A stretch of DNA of 64,000 nucleotides from Symsagittifera roscoffensis (taxonomy: Eukaryota > Xenacoelomorpha > Acoela > Convolutidae), in contig NC_087065.1 of NCBI RefSeq assembly GCF_963678635.1, positions 52,395,858-52,459,857 on the forward strand, in the 5' to 3' direction. Numbering within the stretch: the stretch's first letter is position 1; each line of letters starts with the position of its first letter. The notes under the pieces were generated by a model. That model had not been told where the DNA came from. It did not search any database and saw nothing but the letters and a program-made list of their open reading frames with translations. The translations under genes and the position numbers were made by a program. Positions 46,832 through 58,898 of the stretch are shown piece by piece.

Positions 46832-48600
46832 AAAAGGATCAAAATCTACCAAACAAAAATATATATGGTAACAACAGTTCAGGAAAACCACTTCCGAACA
46901 ACACCAATTACACAAGGAATCAATCACCATATAACTCAAGTTATAGAGGAAGATCACCAGAACGAAGAAATACACGGAATTCTTCACAAAATAATTATAA
47001 TCGATCAAATAGTCGAAATAACTATTCGAGATCAAATTCCAAGGCAACACAATTTGTTTCGAGATTCAGTTCCCAATCAAACCCGAGAAATAAACACAAT
47101 TCAAATAATCAATCACGAAACTCATCATACAACAGAAATAGAAACTATTCACATAATCGGAATAGAAGTTATTCGAACAATCGAAATCAGAATTACCCGA
47201 AGAATCAATCAAGAAATAACTCATATAAAAGATCAAATTATCACAGATCAAATGACAATTATCAAAACAGATCATGGAATAATTCAAAAAATCGAAATTC
47301 AAGTTATAATAATCAATATAGAAATTATTCTCAGTCACCACATAGGAATAATAACCATTATAATAATTCTAAACATCGATACAGAAGTAGTACACCAAAA
47401 CATCAAAGACATATTAATCAAGTACAATCAAATGAAGAAACAACATCAGACCCTCCAGGTATTGATGACACAGGAAGTAACGAACTACAACTAAATCAAA
47501 TAAACTGTGGATCATCAGATACAGAAAGTGATACCGAAAATACCATCTCCGTAAATATGATAACAGTCGAAAACAAATACAAACCTATCATATATGAACA
47601 ACCTTTTACATCACATATACATGAAAATCAATTGGAACTCCTTCACAATTATTATATTGAACCCATCAATACTACACAAACTGCACAAGAAATAAACGAA
47701 ACTAACACGGTAAACAAACCTGATGAAAAAGACAAAACAAAGTGTCTAAACACAAATCATATTTATCAAAATATACAAAAAGAACAACCCAGAGAAAAAA
47801 TTTGGACAATACCATTTCTCTTAGAAAGTCCAAGAAACAAAGAATTTCAACCACCAGATCTTGAAATTGATTTTTTAATTGATTCAGGAGCAGAATCAAA
47901 TATAATTAATATTCCCACATGGAATGAAATCAAAACATTACATCCAAAATTAACGCCTCTTGCAACTACTAGTAAATTAGCAACAGCACAATGATCAACA
48001 TTAGTAAGTTATGGAAAAATCCAATTATTCCTCCTCCCCACAAGAACAATGGAGCAAAATAAAATTCTAAGCAAACCATATAAACAAATATTTCATATCA
48101 CTGATAATAAACACAATATCCTTGGTATACCATTTATATCAAAATATATACCAACAATCAACATCTTGAATAGTAAAATACTGATCAAAGATAAGTACAC
48201 AAAAACAAAAAATACAGCTCTAACATTTTTTCAAAGATTAAATAAACAACCACCATTCTTCTCAAAATTTTATCCAATTTATAACCAACAACGGAAACAC
48301 CTGAAACCACTATCAGGAAATATATATAATTTTTTAATAAAACAAGTTCACCAATATGATAAAAGTCAAAATAAACAACAACTTTTTATGTCAGACTTTG
48401 AGTTTAAACCTATTCATAAGTTTTTCAAAATCACGATTTCATCTATAAAATATTTGAAAAATGTGAATTCAGACATCATTTCGCTACATGTGTATAACAA
48501 TACACCGTATCAAGTAACATTACCCTTAGGACTTTTAGAATATTGCGAAACAAACGCTACAATATCACCCGTACATGAAATAGACATACCGCGTAAATAA
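46828..48600 (+). pseudogene. pol: Pol N-terminal part: low-complexity linker and aspartic protease
   Basis: Starts at the ATGA junction with gag. About 46900-47420 encodes an Arg/Asn/Ser/Tyr-rich stretch (repeated YNRNRNYS, RNYSQSP-like motifs) before any catalytic domain. The retropepsin motif Phe-Leu-Ile-Asp-Ser-Gly-Ala lies at 47872-47892. A TGA at 47992 interrupts the protease; the same frame continues after it to a Gly-Ile-Pro-Phe flap-end type segment near 48120. The frame ends at TAA 48598, where a one-base shift is needed to enter the RT frame. Confidence 0.75.
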
Positions 48601-50701
48601 TATACTCCAATTATTAGATATTTGTCAATCCACAATTCTTAACGAAGAACTATCCATAAATAACATAATAAGCAACAAAAAGAGAAACACAGATCATTTC
48701 ACAAAAACATCATATTTTAAACCAACATTCAATATCACAAATTACACAAAAGAACAACAACAATTTTTAACAATGTTCAACTTTGAACACTCACAAATTA
48801 CACAAACCGAATTTGACAAACTAGCAAAACAACTATTAAAATATTCAACAGTCTATGCAACATCAAAGTTTGATGTTTGGAAAATCAGCTCATCACTACA
48901 TCTCCCGTTAAAACCTGACGCAGTTTTCAAAAAACAAAGAGCTAGTAAAGTACCAATTCATTTACACGACAAAGCAAATAGATTACTTGATATTTTAGAA
49001 CAATACAAAATTATCTCACCAGTAAACAAAGAAGAACAACCAAAAGGTAACACATTTATTAACCCTGTTATCATCCTAGCAAAAGGAGAATCATTAAAAA
49101 TAGTTTTAGACGCTAGATACCTCAATTCACTAATAGACGAATCAAAATGCAATTGGCCTATTGAACCAATACAAGTTATTTTAACAAAAATAAACGGAAA
49201 ATACTTTACAACCGCAGATATGAATAGTGCATACAATCAAATGTCACTAGATGAACAATCACGACGTTTAACACAATTTGTTATTGGAAATCAACAATAT
49301 GAATTCAACCGCCTATTCTATGGATTATCCATAGGACCAGCAGCATTTTCAGCTTTTATGAGCAAAATTCTTAGACCACTAATACTCAAGAAAAACGCAA
49401 TCACCTATTTAGACGATGTTTTTATGCAATCACAAACAAAAGAAGAAATGTTTACAGTTTTAGAACACTATCATAAAATACTTCAGAACGAAAATCTGAA
49501 GGCTGCCCCCAATAAATCACACTTCTTTTTAACATGAAATTAATTTTTAGGACATAATGTAGAAAGAAACACAATCACTCCATTAAAATCACGCATTGAT
49601 GCTATTCAAAAACTTCAACCACCAACAAACAAAAAGAAAATACAAGAATTCCTTGGAATGTTAAATTTCTTAAGCAAGTACGTTTATAAAATGCAATTAT
49701 GTTTAAGACCGTTCTATAATATCCTCAGACAACAAAATAATTTTGAATGGACCACTGAACATCAAACACGATTTGAAGAAATTAAAAAACTTCTAACTGA
49801 ACAACTTTTAAACACAATTCCAGATCCAAATCAACCATTCTATGCAATGTGCGATGCTTCAAATTTTGGCATCGGCGCAGCATTACTACAATCACACAGT
49901 GGTACAAATAAAATGAACCTTATATCAGCAAATTCCCGATTATTCACTCAAGCAGAGCTACGACTCTCCACTCTAATGAGAGAATGTACAGCAATAATTT
50001 ATACACTTACAGAATATGAATTTCTGATACTTGGATCAAAACATCCAACAGTTCTATTCACAGATCATAAACCAATCATTTTTCTCTTTACACAAAAGTC
50101 AAATCCCAACCACCGAGTTTATAGATTTCAATTAATTCTAATGAAATTTCCAAACTTACATATAGTTTGGACAGCAGGAAAGAATCTTGCATTACCAGAT
50201 ACATTGAGTCAAAATACACCACCTGAATTACTTACACGAAAAACTGCAGTTGAAATACCCAAAAATATAAAATTTTACCTTGCAAAAGACGAAACATCAC
50301 CCCGAATAGAATGCAAATATGCAGTAAAAACTGACATTGAACAATCACAAATAAATAACCTACAACATTTCCCACTTTACTTAGATTGCCAAATTAATCA
50401 CTACGAAGTTGATCTACTTGGAACATCAACTTTCAAACCAATTCCATACTCACAATGAATAAAAAATAACACCCAACAAAAACGATTAAAAAACCACTCG
50501 CATAAAAAAGACCTTTTTCCGTTAATTGAAAAAGAAAATTTAACTGATAAAATAAATTTATCAGGACCACAAACAAATGATTCAAAATACACAATAAATC
50601 AAGTTTTTGACCTCCATGACCCACTTGACAAAATTCCCGTATCTAAATTAGAAATTGAAAATATTTTTCTCCCCCCAACAGATAAAATTACAATTAATAT
50701 C
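48599..50701 (+). pseudogene. pol: Reverse transcriptase and RNase H
   Basis: Open from 48599 in frame 2; an ATG at 48773 lies inside. RT landmarks: VLDARYLN, FTTADMNSAYNQ (first catalytic Asp, about 49218), FNRLFYGLSIGPAAFS, and the catalytic box Tyr-Leu-Asp-Asp at about 49408-49419. TGA (49535) and TAA (49541) cut the thumb. RNase H follows with Asp in CDASNFGIGAALL (about 49852), Glu in REC, Asp in TDHKP and Asp in LPDTLS, a complete D-E-D-D set. The order and residues are Ty3/gypsy-like. A TGA at 50456 separates this from the segment leading to integrase. Confidence 0.9.
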
Positions 50702-52278
50702 TTGAAACAATATCAAAATCTTGACCCAGTAATTAGACAACTAAAATCATGGCACAAATACAAAACTAAGCCCGTAAAGGCAGATACAAGTTTAGGAAAT
50801 AAAACACTCCTCCGATATTTCCGAAAATTTAATAATACAACAATTAATGAAAACACAGACCTTCTAAAATATCAAATAAATGATTCTACAGTTCCCTGTC
50901 TCCCTTTAAGTATGATTCTAATAGCTTTTAACATTTCACATACACAAAACACTAAAGGACACTCTGGATCAGAGAAAACATATTCAAATTTTACACAAAA
51001 TTTTTATTTCCCAAATGCACCAATTTGGATAAAATACTATGCAATGATTGTATAGTATGTCAGCTAAATAAACCTTATCCAAATTAAAATAGCACAAAAA
51101 CAAGATTTTAAAGGACAAAGTTTATATTTTAACCATCGTATTTCATTTGATACAAAAGGACCAATTTCACCATTCTCTGAAGGAAACTCCTACATTATGG
51201 TAATTGTTGATGCACTTACACATTATGTAGCACTCAACCCAGTACCACATTGTAACGCTTATTTTGCTTACACAACACTTTATGAAGGTATGAACCGTTC
51301 ACTACAAGAATATCTTAGATGTATCATAAATGGAAATGATACAAGATACACAGAATGGTCAGCAGATGTAAAATTATTTCCCTTAGCATATAATTCACAA
51401 ATTACGACATTTCTAGGAATGTCACCATACGAAATGGTTTTTAATCAAAAGCCACGCAAACCAATTATGTTTACAGCAAACTCTCATAAAAATACACAAG
51501 GTCATTGCCAACCCGAATAAAGACTCAGTTTGTTATAACCTACCTTTACACACGCATGATGAAGATCATTTTCATCACCCACAAAACCTTAAATTAGCCT
51601 CCGGTACACACAACGAATGGATTTTAAATAGAGATAAAAAACACAATGAAATTTACCAAAGAGTATCAAAAAAATTATTACAAAGACAAAACGTTAACGA
51701 ACAAACAAATTCACGCTTTACACCAGCCTCAGATTTAAAAATTGGAACATTTGTTTTAATGCCTAATTTTAATACACAAAAAGGAATTTCTAAAAAAATA
51801 CAACCCCTTCGCAAAGGACCATTACCAAATCATTGCCAAAACAACTGACGTAACATATTAAATCACCGATTCAGACCAAAAAGAAATTGTTCAACATCGA
51901 AACAATCTATTGCCTTACTACCCAAAAGAATACGCACTACGCGAATTAACTCAATTATATTTTTTCACAGGTTTAAAAGTTATTCAAAATCACCCACATA
52001 CGGAAAATGAAATAAATGAACAAAACGACTTTCACCTTGAAAAACAAAATAAAAAACCAACTACAACCCAAAACAATACAAAAAAGCTAGATCAAAAAAT
52101 AACTCAAAAAGAAAGGAAAAATAGAAAAATGATTAAAAAAATTATACCACAAGAACAAGTCGAAAAATCAGAACATAGAGAGTCATCACGAATTAGAAAT
52201 CAACCACGTAAAAACTACCAAACATTCATCCCACAATCTAAAATATTAAAGAAAGTTGAATTTCAAAAACAGCTTTAA
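50702..52278 (+). pseudogene. pol: Integrase with internal deletion and C-terminal tail
   Basis: Zinc-binding N-terminal domain: His-X6-His near 50937-50960, then Cys-X2-Cys near 51049-51060 reached only after a one-base frameshift. The core begins with Asp in SFDTKGPISP (about 51148). The sequence then passes from the TTLYE strand directly to GMNRSLQEYL near 51285, so the stretch that should hold the second catalytic Asp is absent; the Glu-bearing helix remains. Frameshifts near 51519 and 51823 and a TAA near 51859 break the SH3-like C-terminal domain. The frame ends in a basic Lys/Gln-rich tail at 52278. No chromodomain was seen. Confidence 0.85.
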
Positions 52279-53100
52279 TTTTAAAATTAATAATCTTTGC
52301 ACCTCTGAAACATTTTGAAATTTCAATTCTCAAAATAACATGCTGACAAACACGCCGCGATTCTAGTTCAAAATTAGCCAATAGGATTCATTCAATCCGT
52401 CACCTTCTATAACTATAACACAAACCAATTAGACGAAAGATATTAAATCTCCAGACATATCTCTGACTATAACTTTACAACCTCCAGGTCAAAAATAAGC
52501 AAACCACTCAAACTTGACAACTAAAATAAATACCACCATAATATCATAACACTCCCTTATCTAATAACGCAAAGATCAACTATATTTCCCCAACTTAGAC
52601 CTCAAAAACCCCCCAAACAAAAATGATAAATAAGCCTAAAGTAAAAATACGACCATATTAATTTAGCCTAAAGTACAACAACCTCAAAAATACCCCAGAT
52701 CACCTGACAAATAAAAATAAAGCAAAGAAGACCTCCCGAACACCATAAAATTCGCCCCCAACAATTTTTCACAAAACTCAACCCACTTGTCAAAAAATCA
52801 AGAAATAATTCGACCACACTTGAAAATCGCCCCAAACAACATAAAATATTCGACCAAGAAGCCATTTCTTAAATGCTCTTCTATCGATCAGTCAATACAA
52901 TTTTCAACATTTTCATAAACTTTTTAACAATACTTGAACTTTTATTCATATTTCTCTTTGATACTTTTGAAGCTTTTATAATAATTTTAATCATTTTTTG
53001 CAATATTTTTTAAATTTTCTACTCCCTATTTGAAATATATCTCCAACTTTCCCAAGTCATTGACCATATTCACAGGTACGAAAACCCAAAGTTTATTTAA
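52279..53100 (+). other. Non-coding spacer between pol and ORF-x
   Basis: No conserved frame; stops in all plus frames. An acceptor-like CCATATTCACAG ends at about 53075, 26 nt before the ORF-x ATG, and would suit a spliced subgenomic message using the leader donors. Confidence 0.45.
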
Positions 53101-54433
53101 ATGATACGAACCATTTTTAGTAGAACAGATATTTTTTTACTATTTGTAATTTTTAGAACATTTTTATCATCCCTAATATTGACAATATGCAAATGTATAA
53201 AGAAGGCAATCATAACATTCGCCTTAGCAACAATCCCTTTAATTCTTTTCCTTGAAGAATACTACAATAAACAAAAATTTTTTCACTAAGAGAAATCAAT
53301 CAGAAAACACTCAAAAATTGCTAACCAACAATCACACAGTCAGTCTTCACCGACATCATCCCAAGAAAACCCGACAATACCTACAACTACCCAAAACCCC
53401 CAAACATCTACACGAATTTCTTTCCAAGATAACCCATAGACTTTTGAAGAACGACACGCTCGCTTATCTGAACCATTAGAACCAGTTCAGCGACAGGCAC
53501 CTCTAAGTGAACCAACATATAACTTGTACCCAACACTACCACAAGAACTAAGTAGAATAAGAAATATTAGTCAAAACCAAAATACAGTTGAAATAAATAG
53601 ACAAATTATACAACCACGACGAAATAGAATTTTTCAAACCCCCCGAGTTCATTTTGATATACCCCAATCCCCATCACCAAGTACTCCAGAAAACCCAATT
53701 AACATATTACCGGAAACCCCTACACTTCTTTCACAACGTATCACCTGAAGTATACCCTCAGATTACTTAGGTTCAACACCAACATCTGAACAAATACGTG
53801 ACAATCCCTTTAACCCCCCCAAACCAAACATGACGACTACCATATTGGACAACACAGTCATTCACACAAGGTGAACCAAACTTAATAAATGACCCAATAG
53901 ATATTTCTACGGATACAACAACATCATCATCACTACCAGAAACATTATCACTACTGTCAACACCATCAATAAGCCAGATTTCACTGACGCCTTTCCCCCT
54001 AAATTTCCCAAATAACCTCGACGCTAGATATCGAGAACAATCATCAACAAATATCCCTTTAAGATTAGATTGGAACACGTTCACAGCACCCCCGCCATTA
54101 TTTGGACAACATCCAGAAAGTAACCGACTCCACAATTGGGCACTCCATAGACTACAGTATAGACAAGACATCCACGAAGACATTCGTGACCATAACATCC
54201 AAATACTCCAACAAAATAGTCTACAATTAAAGTTTGAAATCACTGTTAAACTTAACAACATTGCTCAACATCCTTACCCACTAAACCCATCCAATATAAC
54301 AGCTCAATCGCTGCCACCACCATTTATAACAACTGAAGTAATATATAAATACGACAGATATACCAAAAAGACAATTGGTTACATCACATTTTATAACCCA
54401 CACTCAGGATTATCATACACATGTATATTCTAA
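53101..54433 (+). pseudogene. ORF-x: two hydrophobic segments, Pro/Ser/Thr-rich protein
   Basis: Unrecognised. One frame from ATG 53101 carries stops at 53287, about 53441 and 53746 and a one-base shift near 53835; it then runs open to TAA 54431-54433. The N-terminus has two hydrophobic stretches (FLLFVIFRTFLSSLILTI and a second after a short basic loop), then a long Pro/Ser/Thr/Gln-rich part. A more ordinary C-terminal domain follows (about 54000-54430; HNWALHRLQYRQDIHEDIRD, then a strand-rich end with GYITFYNPHSG). The last 13 nt overlap the env start. Position and overlap suggest a gene of the element, perhaps membrane-associated. No function is assigned. Confidence 0.5.
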
Positions 54434-57128
54434 AAATATTGATATTTCTCCAACTCCTTTTTCTAATAATCTCCGATCAGAACACAAATCCTTCTCCCCG
54501 CACAGGACCCCAGGACTTATTAGCAACACACTACGATTGTGAAGAAAATGAACAAAAAACACTACACAAATATGCAATAAATCAAGTATCACAATGCGAA
54601 ACGGAACCACAAGCTATAGAAACTACAAATGTAATAGCGACACTATATTCAAAAATCCGAGCAACAACAGTCATAGGATATAAATTTACAGCAACATTTT
54701 CCGAAAAGAAGGTACATTGTTCACAAGTTTCAAACGGAAATAAAAACCGACTTGACCACGAATCATTCTACCAAAGTAATATAGAACGACTTCTACATCT
54801 AAATCCCGATGATTGTAAGAACGAGCTACTCAGATTAAACATCACAAGAAATAAAAACACCGACAGAAAAATAGTATATTTTCAAGTCTTTGCCGATTCT
54901 GTACATCAAGCAGAACTTGAAAGATATCAAGGACATGTATAAAAATAGATGAAAAATACCCATACAATGGCGCACACGGAAGATTAATTTATGACAAACA
55001 CGATAAGCACTGGATACCACACATTGGTATAAATAATCCATCAAACTGCAAAGCAGACACAAAAAATAAAGGATATCAAGAAATAATATTTTTCGATTGG
55101 AAAATACAACTCGAAAAAATACAACTCACACGAGATTTATCCGACAACACAATGATCTATCAAGGAATTAGATTACCTTGTAAAAATGATCAAGGTTATT
55201 GTGATCCTACAACACGGACACAAGCAACAATTGTTTGGTTTCCTGAAGATACATGCACAACATTTCAAGTAGCAAAAATACACGCTCGAATGATAAAATT
55301 TCACAAAAAATTTTTTATACAATCAATTCCATATGAACAAGTCCATCCATCACGAAAACAAAGTACTGATTTTGGAAATCTCCATAATATAGAAAATAAC
55401 ACGTTTCCAATTATATCAGGAAACAGAAATCGCATGCAAATACAGAAACCCACTTCACAAAACACAATACTCTGAAATATTAGTTGAATACGAGAAAGGT
55501 TTCGACATGACCACTGGAAAAATAAAAATTGACCCTTATGCCACAGGTCACCCTCTACACGAAGGAACATCATATATACCAGTTAACTTTCAAAAAAGTA
55601 ATGGTCAACCTGGTGGACACCTAAAGCCACATGACACTAGAAGCACACGTTTACAAGAACTATCACTAAGGAATAATTCTTATTTTCGTAATATCCACTA
55701 TGATATCCACTTAGATATGAAGTTAGACTACACGATTAGTCGAATTTTTTAAGAAATGTCACTCTCCGAATTAGAAACACTTCACCAACTATGAGAATTA
55801 GAAAGGACACAAATCCTACAATCACTTGCACAAGCAGTATTAAAAATACCCTACGCAGGATATTTATTATCAGGAAATAGATCAAGGAAATATTTTATGG
55901 TTTTATACTTGTACCAAAAAAGTATCACCGCTATATGTTTTTGAAGATAAACGATGCTATAAATAATCCCTATCTTTTATAAAAATAAAGTACATTTTGT
56001 TGACACACTTTCAAGACGAACAAATTTTTGGGATACCGCAGTCCCATGTGGATCAAAAAATAGCCACAATGTAGTACAATTGAACCCTGATGAAGATAAA
56101 AATTATCTTCTTACCCCATACCCCACGTTAATGCAATCACTCAAAAAATTTTCACCCGAAAGCATCAGAGCTATTGCTCGTAATCCAAATATTGATTTAC
56201 AATCAATTGGAATATATTCAAAATCAGATATCCAACACCACATTAGAACACAACAATTTCAAGAATTATTAACACAAATGGACACTATACAAAGACAATC
56301 AATTGACTAAAATTAACGCAAACTTGCCGAAACCGCAGGATTTGCAGATATCTATACACAAGATTATAGCGGATATTTAAAAGACATTAAAGACTATATA
56401 TATCTAAACGGTGAAAAATACAGACCACAAGATATTTCACCTATAAATATTTTTAGCTTTGTTACACTAAAAATGAAATTCTCGATTTTCTAGGATGGCC
56501 CTATTACATCTTAGAAAAATTAACTATCCTATACGCAATGTTTAACTTTATAGGATTTCTTTTTTCACTCTTAAAAGGAATCTATAACACATGCGCTATA
56601 CACACACAAGTAAATAGACAAGCAAGTGTAGCACGCATACTATTTGCAGGATTCTTTGGAATTTTTTCATCATCAAAAAACAAAATTCTTGTAGACGCAC
56701 AAATAAAAGAATACAATACAAAAGTAGCAACAAGACAGAACACATACGACGAAGAACATAATAATGTAGAAATAACGCCTACAGCACCACAGTTACCACC
56801 CCTACCACATAACCATCCATTATCCCTAGTCCCACGAAATTTTCGAAATTTAGCAATAACACATAACCCAAATTTTAGACCAAACATATCGCAAAGTCCC
56901 ATACAACATATAATGACACATCATTCACAAGATGATAATACATATGAACAAATTATAGAACAACCCCATACCACCGCTTTTCAGTCTCAAAATAATCATT
57001 TTTTAGCCCACGATGAGCCGACAACTTGGATCCCTACACCGCTCAAATTCCCATCCAACCAACCTCAACACTCCAATCACAATAATCCCACTTTTTGCTT
57101 TCCCGCCACCCAATTTTCCAACTATTAA
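54421..57128 (+). pseudogene. env: Env-like glycoprotein, broken
   Basis: ATG 54421 is followed by a hydrophobic signal (ILKILIFLQLLFLIISD). The Cys-rich ectodomain continues through frameshifts near 54936 and 55425 and stops at 55750, about 55789, 56308 and 56314, then a shift near 56475. A segment near 55800-55880 (ELER, then AGY, then SGNRS) reminds me of glycoproteins of chuvirus-type negative-strand viruses, a low-confidence inference. A long hydrophobic anchor lies at about 56500-56600, followed by a second hydrophobic patch. The cytoplasmic tail of about 150 residues contains PTAP (56778-56789), PPLP and a Tyr-Glu-Gln-Ile sorting-like motif. It overlaps ORF-y by 116 nt. If unbroken it would be about 900 residues. 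Confidence 0.65.
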
Positions 57129-58818
57129 TATAACATCAAGCATGAATTCGGATACTAATTCAGATATTTCAGTTTTCTACTCCATTTCACAACTCAGTAA
57201 CCCTAATATAGAAACCCCTGACGAATTTGCAGACTCCGAACCATCTCCATCCAATAATTTTCAAACCAACTCCTCAGTTTTTTCAAAACCCCCTTTTCAA
57301 CCGATCCCACCAAATAACCCACTCCCATCCGTTTCCACTCCTTCTTATGCTTCACAAGTAACCCCAACCTATTCTCCATTTCATTCCGACCGATCATCTA
57401 ATTCTCCAGATACCCCTCAAATCTCCCAGGAACTCGATAATTTTATCACCCTACAACAACAACTAATACACCCTAACACCCTCACTATAAATCAAATTTC
57501 ATCCACAATAGAATCCTCAAACCCACCTACTCCTACACCCTCCTCAGCTTACACTGCATCATTAGCACAATCATCCACATCCACCGAATCATCAAATAGC
57601 ACTCACCGAGCTTATCGCACTTTTAAAAGAAAATTCCCGAACCATCCATTCCCGACCAAACCAGGAACAGCCTGCGAATATATTAATCATCCACACCACA
57701 CCAACTCAAAAAATTTTCTAGCAATCACCTTACCCTCATTCCCACAATATACTTTAAACGCACCTAACGCCCCTAACGACACGCGTAGTTTTGTAGATGA
57801 ACATCTTTTAATGCCTACACTTCATTGGACAGCATATTACCATTTTACTAATCCCCTTTGCCTGCCACTATCTAATACTCATAACGATATAGAAAAGAAT
57901 AAAGATATGCTATATAGACTCACCGCAACACTAACATCTAGACAATTTACTTATATAGGATATAAAAAATCACTAAAAACATTCACTGCACCCCGAGCTA
58001 ACGAATTTACAATAGAATATTACGACCATAATATCATCCGAACTAATCAAGACCAATTTTTAGATGACGACCGCTTCGCTAACCCACAACTAACAGAAAA
58101 ATTCTTCATCAAAGCATCATATGTATTCACACTTAATCTTTTTGATAGAAAATATGATCACATCATTTCTGAAGCACTAACTGATATGCAAGCTTACAAA
58201 AGTTTTAAAGAAAAAATTCAATTATTTTCACTAACCTTTCATTTCCTTGCACCACATGAACGATTTGCACTGTTCACACGACATTATGTTACGCACTAAA
58301 CAGACTCACACATATACATACTATCGCTTCATACACATCATTTTGATCTACATACTCCATCAAGACAACCACACCATCGTTTTCAGTTTCTTAACTCGAA
58401 TCAAACTTCACCATTTTTTCTTAGTTTCACCTATTGCATCAAAGATACTAACCTTCACGGCATCCTCCGCAATTATGACCCAGTAACACAAATGTATATA
58501 TTTTGTCCCATCACGAAGACCTTTAATGCCGAAGAATCCAGACCCTTCCTTATCCCACATGAATTTATCCAACCCATAGAAATCCCTATATTAGAATTTA
58601 TTCACAATACTAAATATAATCACAAAATATATAACCTCATTCAAAACACACTTTATGATTTTGCAGTAGGCACCGAAGAACTAAAAACCATTAAAGCACT
58701 TCAATTGCTTTGGCCACTGCTCCAAACTAAAAACATCATTCGCATACTAGCAAAATTACTAACAAATTCAGACATAATACGCAACATCTTTCCCCACGGC
58801 TTTTTCCCAGACGATTAA
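57013..58818 (+). pseudogene. ORF-y: large 3' accessory protein with one in-frame stop
   Basis: Unrecognised. ATG 57013 lies inside the env tail in another frame. The frame is open for 428 codons to TAA 58297 and continues in the same frame, without another stop, to TAA 58816-58818, about 600 codons in all. The first 190 residues or so are Ser/Pro/Thr/Asn-rich and probably disordered. The rest looks globular, with many aromatic residues, and contains HLLMPTLHWTAYYHF, RLTATLTSRQFTYIGYKK, and after the stop YIFCPITKTFNAEESRPF and LQLLWPLLQTKNIIRILAKL. Its codons use more C than gag/pol. With one stop and no shift it is the best preserved large frame of the element. No function is assigned. Confidence 0.55.
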
Positions 58819-58821
58819 CAG

Positions 58822-58898
58822 GTATGTATAATTTAAAAATATTCTTAACTAATAAATTTAAATTAATACTAACCATTCTTTACTTATGTTTCTTTTAG
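58822..58898 (+). other. Probable spliceosomal intron after ORF-y
   Basis: ACAG|GTATGT donor, a perfect TACTAAC branch-site sequence at 58867-58873, and a TTCTTTTAG acceptor, 77 bp long. It begins three bases after the ORF-y stop codon. Such an arrangement could be a 3'-UTR intron or the last intron of a longer alternative product. Confidence 0.6.

Noticed and set aside
43919-47341. Minus-strand frames opposite gag and pol
   Set aside because: They are hydrophobic shadows created by the A-rich coding strand of the retroelement.
46865-47494. 209-codon frame overlapping the Arg/Asn/Ser linker
   Set aside because: It reads the same low-complexity DNA in another frame (Ile/His-rich). The frame joined to the protease is the real one.
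44633-50458. Possibility that the in-frame TAA/TGA codons reflect a variant genetic code
   Set aside because: Stops are scattered, of two or three kinds, and accompanied by frameshifts and a deletion. The sulfotransferase and 317-residue genes use the standard code. Decay explains it better.
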